Of a DNA stretch of 64,000 nucleotides, positions 36,108 to 46,584 are shown piece after piece. Origin of the DNA: Lepidodermella squamata (Eukaryota; Gastrotricha); NCBI GenBank assembly GCA_047495785.1, contig JBLDXI010000054.1:992001-1056000 (forward strand), given 5' to 3'. Under the pieces are notes generated by a model. The model searched no databases. It saw nothing but the letters and a program-made list of their open reading frames with translations, and was not told the origin of the DNA. The position numbers and the translations under genes were made by a program. Numbering within the stretch: position 1 is the first letter of the stretch; each line of letters starts with the position of its first letter.

Positions 36108-36579
36108 AGCTTGCAAAGATAGCCTTTCTATTACGATAACGCATTGCTTCTTCAATAAAACAACATAATTTCATAAGTTCAGTTTTGAGTTTTTGATTGA
36201 ACGCGGAACAACGGGGTGGCTAGAACCCTAGAACTAGGTGAGGACGTAGCAGAAAGCTCTGAGTCAAATGAGAGTCAAATATCAAACAAAAAATGTGGGA
36301 AAACACCGGGGATTCGCTTTATTTCCAGATCCAGGGTTTGTCGATTGAAACGTATTTTCTATTAGCTCCAACTAAAGCATTGCACGCTTAAGAAATAACT
36401 TCTTTACCTAGCCAAAACCAAAATAAAACCATCAAACGTATCGCAACCAACAAACTCTTATAACTCAACTCTCTTTGATATGCATTCGAAACTAATCTCT
36501 ATTATTGAACGCAGTCGTTTTGCTTTGTTAATTTTGCTCAGTTCAAGCCAAGATCAACGCCGAAATGGCATTTCAAGAA
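36108..36579. other. Convergent intergenic region
   Basis: Between the TBC gene (+) and LITAF gene L3 (-). Contains the TBC gene polyadenylation signal at 36154-36159. No gene seen. Confidence 0.45.
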
Positions 36580-37452
36580 TCAACGTCGGTGAAAGCCATG
36601 AGACTGGGATGCCTTAAAATGACTGTTTGAATGAAAATGGCTGCCGTGAGACAACGAGTTGGAATGAAAGTGGCTGGGATGAGAGTGAAAACTGCTGTTA
36701 TATGGGTAAACAGATCCTCGCCTCGGCCAGTGATGGTGATGCCCGGGCCTGACCTGAATATTACTTCCAGCTCGGCCCAGCTCTTTGCCGCACTTCGGGC
36801 ATGTGTGGATAACTTCATAGTGTATTAATGAGTTTTGTTAAGAAGGATTTAGAATGTTCAGCCTACCGTCTTTGCAGCTATTAACCAGAAATGCGACGAA
36901 AAACAGGCTATTGACAGGGAAAAAGAAGGTTCAAAATAATGTAATAGTGCTTCACAATGCTTTCTTACGGTGGAAAGAAGCAAAAAAAGCAGATGCAGAA
37001 AAACCAGTTACGACCGCCTATTTTGTAGCTGATTTGCGTTTCCACTTCCTCATTGCAGCCATCACATTTCCAGTGTATTGAATTTCGAGAGTTATAAGGT
37101 GTTATAGCCGCGACAGCTGAATGAGAAAGGTCTGTCGTACACTAGCTATCAACACGTGCTTTTAATACCTGGCATTACTGCGATGACAGCTGGTTGAACG
37201 CCCATTGGCTGCTGCAAAACGGCAACACCACCAGGATAGCCAGGCGGATACGAATAAGCCGCATTGTTCGCTTTATTCAAATGATTATTGCGTAATATAA
37301 ACCAATATAAAATGTATACCTGGCATTCCTACGGTAACACTTGGTGGAGCCGTAGTTGAGACGCCAACTTCCCCAGTGTAACCAGGAGGGACAGGATAGC
37401 CTCTATTCGACATGTTCTGAGGGCCTTTGGTGAAATGATCGTTTGGGTACAT
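36580..37452 (-). CDS. LITAF-domain protein with His-rich tail (L3), 218 aa
   Basis: Seen: five exons, from the 5' end 37320-37452, 37169-37270, 36969-37116, 36867-36907 and 36580-36812, in frame. The Pro/Tyr/Gly-rich N-terminus has two PPGY motifs (PPxY, the WW-domain ligand used by NEDD4-type ubiquitin ligases in this family). The LITAF domain follows: CDGC knuckle, hydrophobic NWFFCICFFCFFPP and LFFVAFLVN, then HTCPKC. After the domain comes a tail of about 60 residues rich in His, Ser and Phe (HHHHW, SHFHSN, HGSHFHSN). Known: LITAF proteins sit on endosomal membranes and bind ESCRT or NEDD4 partners. The start at 37452 was preferred to 37413 because it aligns with the N-terminus of L4. 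It lies 729 bp downstream of a 7TM gene on the same strand. A TATAAAG string occurs at 37589-37595. Confidence 0.82.
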
Positions 37453-38180
37453 AATTTTACCCTTTCAACTTGCAATAATATATTCAAGATCAGAAGTTTT
37501 ATTTGATAGAAAGGCATCACATGATGATTACCTTAAGAATTTCAGAAGAAGCGTGAATAATTGATGGAGCATGACTAAATCATGAGGTCTTTATATGCCA
37601 ACTATTCGTTCCAGGCAATGAAAAAACAATAGTTGCTAGTTACTACCACTTTATGTCCGAAGGGTGCAAATTTTCTATATTTCCGTGTCTCGTGATGGGA
37701 AAGATATGCGTTATGGCCTCGGAGGTTTGTAGCTTGATATATGAGTTTCTGAAGTTTCTATATCAGGCCATAATCTGCTCCAGACATTTTGAACTGGTTG
37801 AAGTCCAGCGGCCAAGGCTTCCAAAAATTTTAAGCCGTTAGTTTTAATGGGTAATCATCATAACAAGAGATTGATTACATAACTTCGATGATGCACCTTT
37901 GAAAGATCAAATAACTTTTGCACTTCACATCTAGGTGATGTGACGCTATCAAAAGTTGCGTGGGTGGATCTTAATGATTGATGAACCATGTTGATGATTT
38001 ATTGATAACGCGTAACGCAAAACAGTCGAGATGAAGCATCTTACGTCAGAAATAGCTCCCATCTTTCTTTGATCAAAAACTGAAAGAAAGTTGCAAAGGT
38101 CGCTGTAAACTCAAGGGGGCGTAACAAAAAATACAAGCCTTTCTCAAATTTATCTATAAGTTGGTCGAATGTATAAATGG
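37453..38180. other. Spacer between 7TM gene R1 and LITAF L3, with conserved block
   Basis: No gene seen. Holds the TATA-like string at 37589-37595 and a block at 37940-38012 shared with the spacer upstream of L4. Confidence 0.5.
37940..38012 (-). promoter_or_regulatory. Conserved non-coding block upstream of L3
   Basis: About 70 bp resembling 53960-54034 upstream of L4, roughly three quarters identical by eye. Shared strings are GACGCTATCAAAAGTTGCGTGG / GATGCTATCGAAAATTGCGTGG (shown in part) and CTTAATGATTGATG followed by CATGTTGAT and ATTTATT. The same relative position between a 7TM gene and a LITAF gene suggests a shared regulatory element or a conserved 3' UTR end of the upstream 7TM gene. 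Confidence 0.5.
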
Positions 38181-39660
38181 CTAACAAACTTGAGCTCTTA
38201 GGGCAGCAACGCGAGGTGTTCGCCATCCAATGATTGGAATGAATCGAAGCCAACCCCATTTAACTGCTGAAATCTTATCAAATAGAGTTTCAATATGAGA
38301 TGGAGTGATGCATCGAAGAACGTTATTGAAAAAAACTCCTGTCATACAAAAGAACACAGAGAATTTTCTTATCCATGCGTACTCCACCACCCAAGCACCG
38401 GATGTCCACGCCACCATGGCGACAGTTGAATAGAAACCAGGGATGAAACTGGCGACCAAGATCAGAAAACTCGATAACGACAGTTTCATCAGATAAATCT
38501 CTTTCCGCTGCCACTCAGCCAGGTAATTTGCAGTTCGTGAATGAATTGTAGAAATAGAAATAGCTGTCCCAAGTGTTGGAGTTCCATGCGTTCCATGCGT
38601 TCCACTGCGGGACTTCTTGAAGCGATCAATGGCTTTGAAAATTTTCCAGTAATTCAAACCCAGGTATAGAGTGCATCCAGAAAAAACTATAAAGTAGAAC
38701 AGCAATTTTATGAATAATGTGTCAAAATCTTTGTAAAGACTGTGGTCCCAGTCGCCGAAAACTAGAACTGATTGATTGTTATTCAAACCATCAATAACAA
38801 ATCTTTGTGCAGTCATAGTGCTCCAGGGCCACCATGTGAAGATAGAAGCAGCGATTAAACAAGCCATTAGCAGAACGAAATTAACTGCAGCAATCTGAAA
38901 TTTAACAGCAAAATATATTTTCGCGGAAGGCGGAACCCAATTAGAAGCTGTTACGGCAGCAAATCTATAACCGCTGAATATAAAGACCAGGCATTAGGCA
39001 GACAAATTGTGAGAATTTCGGAGTAATTTCTTATTCTGAATATGAGAAAAATTTAGCTCCTCTGCCGGGAAATTTTGTTCCAGGAATTGCTTAGAGCTTA
39101 GAGCTCTTTTCAAGAAACACTGATACCCCAAAAAGAAAAACATATCTATCTACCTTGAAAGTATTTGGCTTATAATTGATCTTGTTCGAGGTGATACACA
39201 GCCGTCTTTCGTAAGAGATCGAAGCTTCAATGACAAGACCATAGCCGCCCAAGGCCCAGGTTAACCACATGGTGATCGTGCATGTTACTTGGGGTGTTTC
39301 CCACCAACCCGTCCGAACAACAGATAGCGAACCGTAGCAGTAGCAAATTGAAAATAGCATATTTCGAAGGTGTAGAAAGCATGTTAGCATGAGAAAGTCA
39401 CGCTTAACACCTCGACGAACGTATAGGTAGATATTTACGATCGATGCAATGATTGCCATGGTTGACATTAATGAGCTTGCTATCGGCCAACCGAGTCGTT
39501 CCTCCACACTCTTCGATGCAACGTCATGATAGAAACCGACGTAGTAAGGCTTAGCTCGGCCGAAACCACTTTCGGGTAAATCCACCTCGAGCCAGGCGCC
39601 GTTAAGTATTTTCGCTTTTGGTGCAATAGTTATACCTGTAGCATTCACTGATATATTCAT
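38181..39660 (-). CDS. Two-exon rhodopsin-like 7TM receptor (R1), 406 aa
   Basis: Seen: exons 39154-39660 (507 bp) and 38181-38894 (714 bp), intron 259 bp, phase 0 after NYKPNTFK. N-terminus MNISVNATG with N-glycosylation sites, then KILNGAWLEVDLPE and FYHDVA; TM1 follows. TM3 begins at a cysteine (TCTITMWLTW) and ends in YERRLC, in the place of the DRY motif. TM4 ends TWWPW; extracellular loop 2 here reads FGDW, so the partner cysteine of family members (CGDW) is phenylalanine, and the usual TM3-loop disulfide is lost in R1. The third intracellular loop has a GTHGTHGTP repeat. TM7 ends ITPSHIETLF, in place of NPxxY. Known: these are class A hallmarks. The subfamily is not one I recognise. 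It is intact and probably expressed at the cell surface; ligand unknown. Confidence 0.85.
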
Positions 39661-40727
39661 TGTGATAGCAAGCTCGGTTTAAGTTAAAACTATCCATATT
39701 TTCGCTTAGTGAATCAGCGACACCGATAGGAAAGGCAGGATAGGTGGGTGTCAGCATTTGCCTCGCTAATGGGTTTGCCTCGGATACTCTGCAATTTAAC
39801 ACTTTCACTGCCAAAAATAGACTGCGAGGTCGATATTTGAATCCAAATCCTGGCTCTGTCAAAAGTCATTTGTTTCGGGTCAGCGATGCGTCGTAGGGAA
39901 AAATGCCTGTCGGCAAGGTGTACGCCATGACCCGGCGGTTCTTTTGACACCGAATTTGGGGCCACAAGGTCTGAGCAGGCCTTGAAAGTGACTGTGAAAT
40001 AACGTCGAAATTTTGGTTTAGAGCGAAAAATCAGACCCAAGAATTGGACCTGATTATTAGACCCGGATTATGGCGCAACAATCAAAATTTCACTGTTTTT
40101 ACAAGTTGATTTCTGTGCGTCCCTTGAAGTCTTTGGCCCCGAATTCGGAGTCAAAAGAACCGCTAGGTCATGGCCTACATGTTGCCGTCAGGCATTTTGC
40201 CCTACGACAAAGAAAAAAAGGACTTTTTCAGACCCAGGATTTGGATCCAAATATCGGATCTCGCAGTCTATATTTTTGCCAGTTAAAGTGTTAAACCAAA
40301 CTTAAACGCACATAGCTACTGTCATGATAGGCAGTTAAAACAATTGGCGGGGAACTCCCCAACTTAAACAGCCCTACTTATAAGAAAGTGCTTTCAAACA
40401 ATAGGTGCTTTTATCGAGGGAGTACTGTATCTCGTTGCCATTGAGTCAAATTACAACATCAGTTTTATTGCTATACATTCGAAACATGATGTTATAACCC
40501 TTTGAATTTGAATCATCTAAATGAGGCGTCAATTTCTAGAAACCATTGCGCTGAAAATATGCGTTTCGATTCGGCTATGTAAAAATGGAATTGAAGCTGC
40601 GGCAGTATATATAGCAAATAAAATGTTATATACGATTATACATGAATTGGTTACGCAATTCTAAACCCTAAACATTGGTCGCATACAATAATAATCGAAA
40701 ACTTCCAACTGATATGCTCAAAGCTGA
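39661..40727. other. Intergenic holding a TTAA element
   Basis: About half is the piggyBac-like element at 39796-40294. The remainder is AT-rich with no gene seen. Confidence 0.55.
39796..40294. mobile_element. piggyBac-like non-autonomous element (MITE), 499 bp
   Basis: Flanked by TTAA (39796-39799 and 40291-40294). Termini read inward TTAACACTTTCACTGCCAA and TTAACACTTTAACTGGCAA. The inverted arms run for about 190 bp each (39796-39990 and 40110-40294), sharing AGACTGCGAG, TCCAAATCCTG, AATGCCTG and GGCGGTTCTTTTGAC-like blocks. Known: piggyBac elements duplicate TTAA and often start CCCTTT or CACTTT. No transposase frame. Open frames within are by-products of the repeat. Confidence 0.75.
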
Positions 40728-41996
40728 TCAATGCATATCAGCTACACGTCTTATGCGCCTTCCGATGATCGGAATAAATCGAAGCCAACAAAATTTCCAC
40801 GCTGAAATCCTATCGAACAGAGTTTCGATGTGAGATGGGGTGATGCATTGAAGGACGGCGTTGAGAAAAATGCCCATAAAACAAAAGAACATGGAGAACT
40901 TCCTAACCCAAGCATCCTCGTCTACCCAAGAACCGAATGACCAGGTTACCATTGCGAAGGTTGAATAGAAACCAGGTACAAAGCTCGCAACCAGGATTGT
41001 GAAACTCGTTATTGAAATTTTCACTAAATAAATCTCCTTCCGCTGCCACTCAGCCAGGTAGGATTTAGGACGCGAATGTATTGTTGATATAGAAATAACC
41101 GTCGCAGGCGTCGGAGTTCCACGTGTTCCTTGCGTTCCATGCGTCCCATTACGTGACTTCTTCAGATGATCAATGGCCTTGAAAATCTTCCAGTAATTTA
41201 TACCCAGATACAAAGAGCATCCCGGGAATAGAATGAAGTAATAAAGCATTTTTAGAAACGACGTGTCGAAATCTTTGTAGAGACTGTAGTCCCAATCTCC
41301 GCAAACTGGAACTGATTGATTGCGGTTTACTCCGTTGATGACAAGCCTTTGTACGGTTAGTGTGTTCCAGGGCCACCATGTGAAGCTCGAAGTAGCAATT
41401 AAACAAGCAATCAGCAGAACAAAATTCACTCCAGCAATCTTTAATACATGAGAAATATTGGGACAAGGACTGAAACAATATTCATCTACCTTGAAAGTAT
41501 TCGGCTTGTAGTTGATCTTATTCGAGGTGATACATAGCCGTCTTTCGTAAGAGATCGAAGCATCGATGACTAGACCAAAGCCACCCATTGCCCATAATAG
41601 CCAAGTAGTTATCGTACAGGCTTCATCCGTGGAATCCCACCAGCCTGTTCGAACAACGGCTAACAATCCGTAGCAGTAGCACATTGAGAATACCAGATTT
41701 CGGAGGTGTAGAAAGCACGTTAGCATGAGAAAATCGCGCTTAACTCGTCGACGAACGTAGATGTAGATATTAACGATGGATGCAATGATCGCGAGGATAG
41801 TCATTAATGTACAAGCGATTGTCCAGCCTAGGCGATCTTGCACACTTTTCGAGGCAACATCATGATAGAAAGGGACGTAGTAAGGCTTGGCCCGGCCGTA
41901 ACCCCTTTCTGGTAAATCTACCTCGAGCCAGGCACCGTTAAGTATTTTAGCGAATGGCCATACACTTTTGCGCGTTGTATTAGCTGAAATATTCAT
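40728..41996 (-). CDS. Two-exon rhodopsin-like 7TM receptor (R2), 405 aa
   Basis: Seen: exons 41490-41996 (507 bp) and 40728-41438 (711 bp). The 51-bp intron has no in-frame stop and is a multiple of three, so a continuous frame also runs through it; the paralogues show it is an intron. Core motifs: MNISANTT, ILNGAWLEVDLPERGYG, TM3 cysteine in ACTITTW, YERRLC after TM3, TWWPW at the end of TM4, CGDW in extracellular loop 2, WQRKEIYLVK before TM6, ITPSHIETLF after TM7. The third intracellular loop carries GTHGTQGTRGTP. The frame also extends upstream to an ATG at 42206; I chose 41996 because exon 1 then has the 507 bp length shared by R1, R3 and R6, and the upstream part matches a separate uORF in R4. 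Intact class A receptor, ligand unknown. Confidence 0.87.
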   Translation of the reverse strand: MNISANTTRKSVWPFAKILNGAWLEVDLPERGYGRAKPYYVPFYHDVASKSVQDRLGWTIACTLMTILAIIASIVNIYIYVRRRVKRDFLMLTCFLHLRNLVFSMCYCYGLLAVVRTGWWDSTDEACTITTWLLWAMGGFGLVIDASISYERRLCITSNKINYKPNTFKVDEYCFSPCPNISHVLKIAGVNFVLLIACLIATSSFTWWPWNTLTVQRLVINGVNRNQSVPVCGDWDYSLYKDFDTSFLKMLYYFILFPGCSLYLGINYWKIFKAIDHLKKSRNGTHGTQGTRGTPTPATVISISTIHSRPKSYLAEWQRKEIYLVKISITSFTILVASFVPGFYSTFAMVTWSFGSWVDEDAWVRKFSMFFCFMGIFLNAVLQCITPSHIETLFDRISAWKFCWLRFIPIIGRRIRRVADMH

Positions 41997-42143
41997 CACA
42001 ATCAGTTCACTGACAATAAAGCTAGGTTTCAAAGAGTTCAAAATATCATTAATCAGGTAATGAATTCGCGTTGATAGGATGTGTACGCGTTCATTTGCAA
42101 CAATTGTGACTAATGGATTTCTAGACATCCGTACGTTCCAAGT

Positions 42144-42206
42144 ATCCGGATTTCTAAAGCTTACAAAGCGTTCAGCGGCTTCAAAATCTAAATTTTCTCC
42201 ACTCAT
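42144..42206 (-). other. Upstream ORF/leader shared with R4 (starts MSGEN)
   Basis: An ATG at 42206 begins MSGENLDFEAAERF. The leader of R4 holds MSGENRGSEAAERF at the matching place (ATG near 52600), where it ends in a stop. In R2 it stays open into the receptor frame. Either a conserved regulatory uORF that fused in R2, or leftover homology of the duplicated leader. Confidence 0.45.
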
Positions 42207-43444
42207 TGCTTCCTGCCTTGATGTTTTCTATCATTTTTGCATGAGTGAAAATCACATTTATTTTAGACCTAGAAAGTTATTGCTTTTCAACTTGTCGAGT
42301 GCACAATGCGTGCCTTTATTTTCAGTTTAGCGTTTAGACTGTTAAAACTGATAAACGCCTAAATTAGTAAACTGCGTTCTATTTTTCCTAAAGCAAAGTT
42401 GACAGACACGTTTTCTGAGGAAACGTTTTTCCACGTTGATTCCGATTTAGTTATTTTATTTCTTTTACATTTCGCATTAGTAGACGTGATTTCGTGGCTG
42501 ATCGGTGAGCTGGTTGTAAGTCCAATCTTATGTCTCCTTGCCCAGATGATGCTTGATTTTTAGGTTGCCGCTGGTCTAGGGCCGGGCGGCCCCGATTGCT
42601 AACACGACCAGCAATCGATAGTGAATGGTAACAGCTGCAAACAATGTTGTGTATTTGGGGAGCAAAGTGAATTCGCCGACTATCGTACTCGATTTACACG
42701 TCTCATCCTCTCGTCTTCGATGACTCACTCTTATCTGCGTTATCTACTCCTTGGAATCCATTTCGGATTTGTGGAAGAACGCAGTGTCGAAAGCTGGAAT
42801 TGAGAAAATCACTGCGGCCACTACTTCGCTCGTTCGATGCTTGGGTCGAATTGCTGCCCAAATGTTGCCTGTGAATTACCCACTAAAATTCTTCCCGTTT
42901 TTGTGAAATTCTTTCTTCATGCCGATTTTCTCGTTGTTGAATGGCTCGATTTCGGAGACGCGCGTCACAATTGTGCTCAGTACCTCGAATTCGTCAACTA
43001 AATCACAGCCGTGCAATCTCTGGCAGACTGGTACGAACCCAGTCAGGGATTTCTTAGGGTCTGCCCAATTTTTTGCCTTTATGCATTTGCAGTAATACTG
43101 TACTTCTGCTAGAAAACGCTTTTTTCATGAAAAATTATCCAGGTTTAAACAACTAGAAAATGCGTACTAGTCAATTGCCAACACCTAGTGTCCTGCTATT
43201 TTGAATTTTGGACTTGTACATTGAGATTTGGCCGAGCGCGAGAGGAAGGCTGCAACGAAATGCGAGCTGGGTGCATTTATGCGTAAAACGCGCCAACCAA
43301 TAGGAAAAAGGAGCGCGCGCGCATAGAATAGCCAATTAGCGTGTAATGTTCAAAGTTGTACCTGTTCAAAGTTGTACTGGATTAGATACCTGTGACTGTG
43401 GTTTGACGCTTGTTCTGATCAAGCATTCGCCATCGGTATGAGTA
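42207..43444. other. Intergenic
   Basis: No gene seen. The right part (about 43250-43330) is GC-rich with GCGCGCGC. Short open frames carry no recognisable domain. Confidence 0.4.
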
Positions 43445-45160
43445 TTAACCCTTTCACGGCGGGAAGGACGATTTCGGAATTTCGACTTTGACAATTCACA
43501 GAAAATTGAATTCGATGAATTTTTGATCGCCCTTTTCAGGAATATTGCTTTTCGATGTTGGCTACAAGGTTTTGAGACCAGGGCGCCGTTATCTTGCATG
43601 GTCAGGACATACAAGCAATTTGAAAATGGTCAACCTGAGATTGAAATTTCGATTTTTTTCAACTTGAAATCTCCTAGGTTTCTGATCATTTTTTGATCCA
43701 ACAAAAAATACCACCGTGTCCGCCATAGTCTCATTGACCTTTGTGTAAATTTTTTCGAGTTGGAAATGAAAAATGACGACGCTATTGAGATTTAATCAAA
43801 CCGGCCGAAATCGTCCTATCCGCCAGGACTCATACAGGCGGAGTGCGTGGATTTTGTGCTGCAAAAACTTTCGCGAGCAAAAACTGGAAAAGCTGAATTC
43901 AGATCTGAATGCTGAGCCTCTGAAACTTTTTTAAACTGAATGTTTTCGGCGATTTAAGTGAGGGAGAATCTTGGGGTCATTCATGGGAGTAATTTACAGT
44001 ATGGGGCATAAATATTGAGCCGACTTTATCTATTTACAGCGCAGTCATTTCGGCTCCGATTCTCAAATACCTTATACCGTTGGAAAGCCCATGAAAAATA
44101 GTTTATTCCCCTAAAGTTTCGCTCAAGGGATCCAGTCCGAATCAAAATTATAGCAAGTTTAAGAAGTCGAGCTGATCGCACAAAAATCAACATCTTTCGA
44201 AAATTTAAATCCTAGTTTTCGTACATATCAAAGGCAAACTCTGGACGCTCCCAAACCCTACAAAATTGACGCATCACTACCCCGGCATGCTCCAGGCATC
44301 TCTGGCAATGATTTGGGACACTTACATGTGCCCCATTGCGACACGATGATGCGATAAAGAGAAGGTATACCATATAGGCACACACCCCCAATATCAGCCA
44401 AATAAGCGAGACCCCAGTCCAGTGATGAAGGGCGGAGAGATCATTTTTCACTCAGAGAGTTAAAAGTTGGCTTCAAAAATTAATGCGACAACTTTGGCAT
44501 GAAATAAAGCCTACGAACACACGTAGCAAGCTCGCAAGCAAGTGAAAAAGCTAAAGCTTGTTATCCGTAACATGTTTGCGCAAGTCTCTTTTGCCACAAA
44601 ATGTGGCGGATAATGACCTTTTCCGTCAGATTCATGGGTATTTGGGTCATTTTATAACCAGCCAAGTTGAAATAGGGAATTTTTAGAGCTCAATGGAGCT
44701 CTAAACTCGCTTAGTTATAAAATAAAGTTGGGTGTTTTTGAAAAACCAGCTTGACTTCTTAAACTTGCGATAACTTTGATTCGGACTGGATCCCTTGAGC
44801 GAAACTTCAGGGGAATAAACTATTTTTCATGGGCTTTCCAACGGTATAAGGTATTTGAGAATCGGAGCCGAAATGACTGCGCTGTAAATAAATAAAGTCG
44901 GCTCAATATTTATGCCCCATACTGTATAATCTAAAATTCCAAAGCTGGAGGCACCTGACACATAAATTAGGGTGTTCGAAAAATCTGCTGAAATCAGCTG
45001 GGCGGATAGGACGATTTCGGCCAGTTTTTGTACAGCATTAACGGTGATAGATAGAGATAAACGGGTTTCAAAATCGTGATCAGGGCCCTCTAAAACCCCT
45101 AGAACTGCCGTCAAATATTTTTTCTCCCGCAGATGAATAATTCCGCCATGAAAGGGTTAA
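43445..45160. mobile_element. piggyBac-like TTAA element with nested insertion, 1716 bp
   Basis: TTAA at 43445-43448 and 45157-45160. Termini read inward TTAACCCTTTCACGGCGG and TTAACCCTTTCATGGCGG (one mismatch in 18). A second perfect inverted pair, GGCCGAAATCGTCCTATCCGCC, lies at 43803-43824 and 45001-45022. The CCCTTT start after TTAA is typical of piggyBac elements. No transposase is encoded. Another element (43997-44924) sits inside it. Confidence 0.8.
43997..44924. mobile_element. Tc1/mariner-like fold-back element nested inside the TTAA element, 928 bp
   Basis: Bounded by TA (43995-43996 and 44925-44926) with termini CAGTATGGGGCATAAATATTG. Inverted arms of about 178 bp (43997-44174 and 44747-44924) are nearly identical; blocks such as GAGCCGACTTTAT, GATTCTCAAATACCTTATAC, GGATCCAGTCCGAATC and TTTAAGAAGTC occur in both. 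TA target and CAGT ends fit the Tc1/mariner superfamily. The 570-bp centre holds an antisense 79-codon frame (44212-44451) with one hydrophobic segment and no transposase motif. Confidence 0.75.
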
Positions 45161-45430
45161 GAGTACAAAACAGTACCCAGCGTGAATATTCAATTAGCAA
45201 AGCCCACTTTTCCCCTGCCCCCCTTGGATTATCATTTTCATTATTATCGCGCATTTCGGGACAGGCAGAATAACCCATCCATATCACTATGCGTGCAAAA
45301 AAGCGACGTTTCAGTCTATTTAAATTAGCTAATTATAATCATCACGTGTTCCAAGTACGCAGCAGTAATTAAACACAGCACCCAAATCGCAAATTGGTTT
45401 ATTATACGTTTTTCAACTGCTGATTTAAGT

Positions 45431-46584
45431 ATGGAGAATACTACGATGTATACTTTGATGGTCTTGCTCGCTATTTCTGGTTCGACGATCGCATGCTTTA
45501 AAAAGGTTAAATCAATCTTCTGTTTATTTCGCGAGGGTCATTTCTACTAACAGCAAATCATAACAGAAATTTCAGGAAGTTATGCCGAACCATTTTTGCA
45601 TTTAACAGGGTTACGATAGTGAGGAAGTTAATGCTTTGTACTTGTCCCTTTTCGACAACATTTTCTGCAACTTGAATGTAACTGCTGCAAAATCACTCAT
45701 CGCAGACATCGATAAGCTAACTGGCGGCAAGTTCGATCCTGATAAGCGGACAAGTGGCGGAGTATGGGAGGTCGAAGGGAGCTACTCTGTGCCGTAAGTC
45801 ATGAAATATTTACCCTGTAATAAGGCCTCGAAAAGTACCGTCCTCTGAAATTTATGATGCTTTCAGGGTCGAAACTGGCACTCTGCTTCATAGAGCAGTT
45901 GCATGCAATACGCAACCAAAAGATCGCGAGGAGATCACTAAACTTCTCCTGGACAGAGGAGCGTCGATCGAAGCTACTGAGAATGATAATATGCCGCAAA
46001 GAACCCCTCTGATGATAGCTGCTCAAGCTGGACTAGTAAATATTGTACAGTTGTTGGTACAGCGTGGTGCGAAAATATCTAAAAAAGACGGACTGGAAAA
46101 ATCAGCATTGTTCTTGGCTGTAGAATTGGGGCATATTGAAGTTGTGAAATACTTGGCTGAAAAGGGAGCCGATGTCAACGCCCCTGATCAATGGGGATGG
46201 ACACCTCTGATGAAGTGTGCACGGAACAACAAATTGGATATAGCCAAGGTTCTGATTGAAAATGGAGCTAACATCGAGCTTGTGGGCAATGATGACAAAC
46301 GACCTATTGAAGTAGCGGTCCGGTATGGACATCTTGGATTAGTCAAATACTTGGTTTCTAAGGGAGCTGATGTGAACGGGGATGGCAAAAAACGAGGAAG
46401 CGTCTTGTTCGCGGCCTTATATGGAGAAGAATTTATGAACGTCATGAAGTATCTCGTTGAGGTGGTTGGCGTCGATTTGAAGGTGGTCAACGAGCAAGGT
46501 GAAACGGCCTTGCAATATGCCATCAGACGTGGGATGACCAAAGACATGAAGGATTATCTACGTTCCAAAGGGGTGAAGGAATAA
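45431..46584 (+). CDS. Secreted ankyrin-repeat protein, 325 aa
   Basis: Seen: exons 45431-45505, 45609-45793 and 45867-46584, GT-AG, in frame. Exon 1 encodes a hydrophobic leader (MYTLMVLLAISGSTIACF), a plausible signal peptide. Exon 2 is a linker of about 60 residues with two cysteine-free acidic stretches and no known domain. Exon 3 is almost entirely ankyrin repeats, about seven, with the usual TPL-A--G--ivk-Ll--GA pattern (TPLMIAAQAGLVNIVQLL, AVELGHIEVVKYLAEKGADVN, TPLMKCARNNKLDIAKVL). The final repeats are diverged. Known: ankyrin repeats are protein-binding and mostly intracellular, so a signal peptide is unusual. AATAAA at 46821-46826. It lies alone on + among minus-strand receptor genes. 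A relic of its leader exon may survive at 47215. Binding partner unknown. Confidence 0.85.

Noticed and set aside
41439-41489. R2 as a single-exon gene reading through 51 bp
   Set aside because: The 51 bp has GT-AG ends exactly at the intron site used by all six paralogues; open frame through it is by chance.
44212-44451. 79-codon antisense frame with one hydrophobic segment
   Set aside because: Lies in the centre of a non-autonomous element; no transposase or other known motif.
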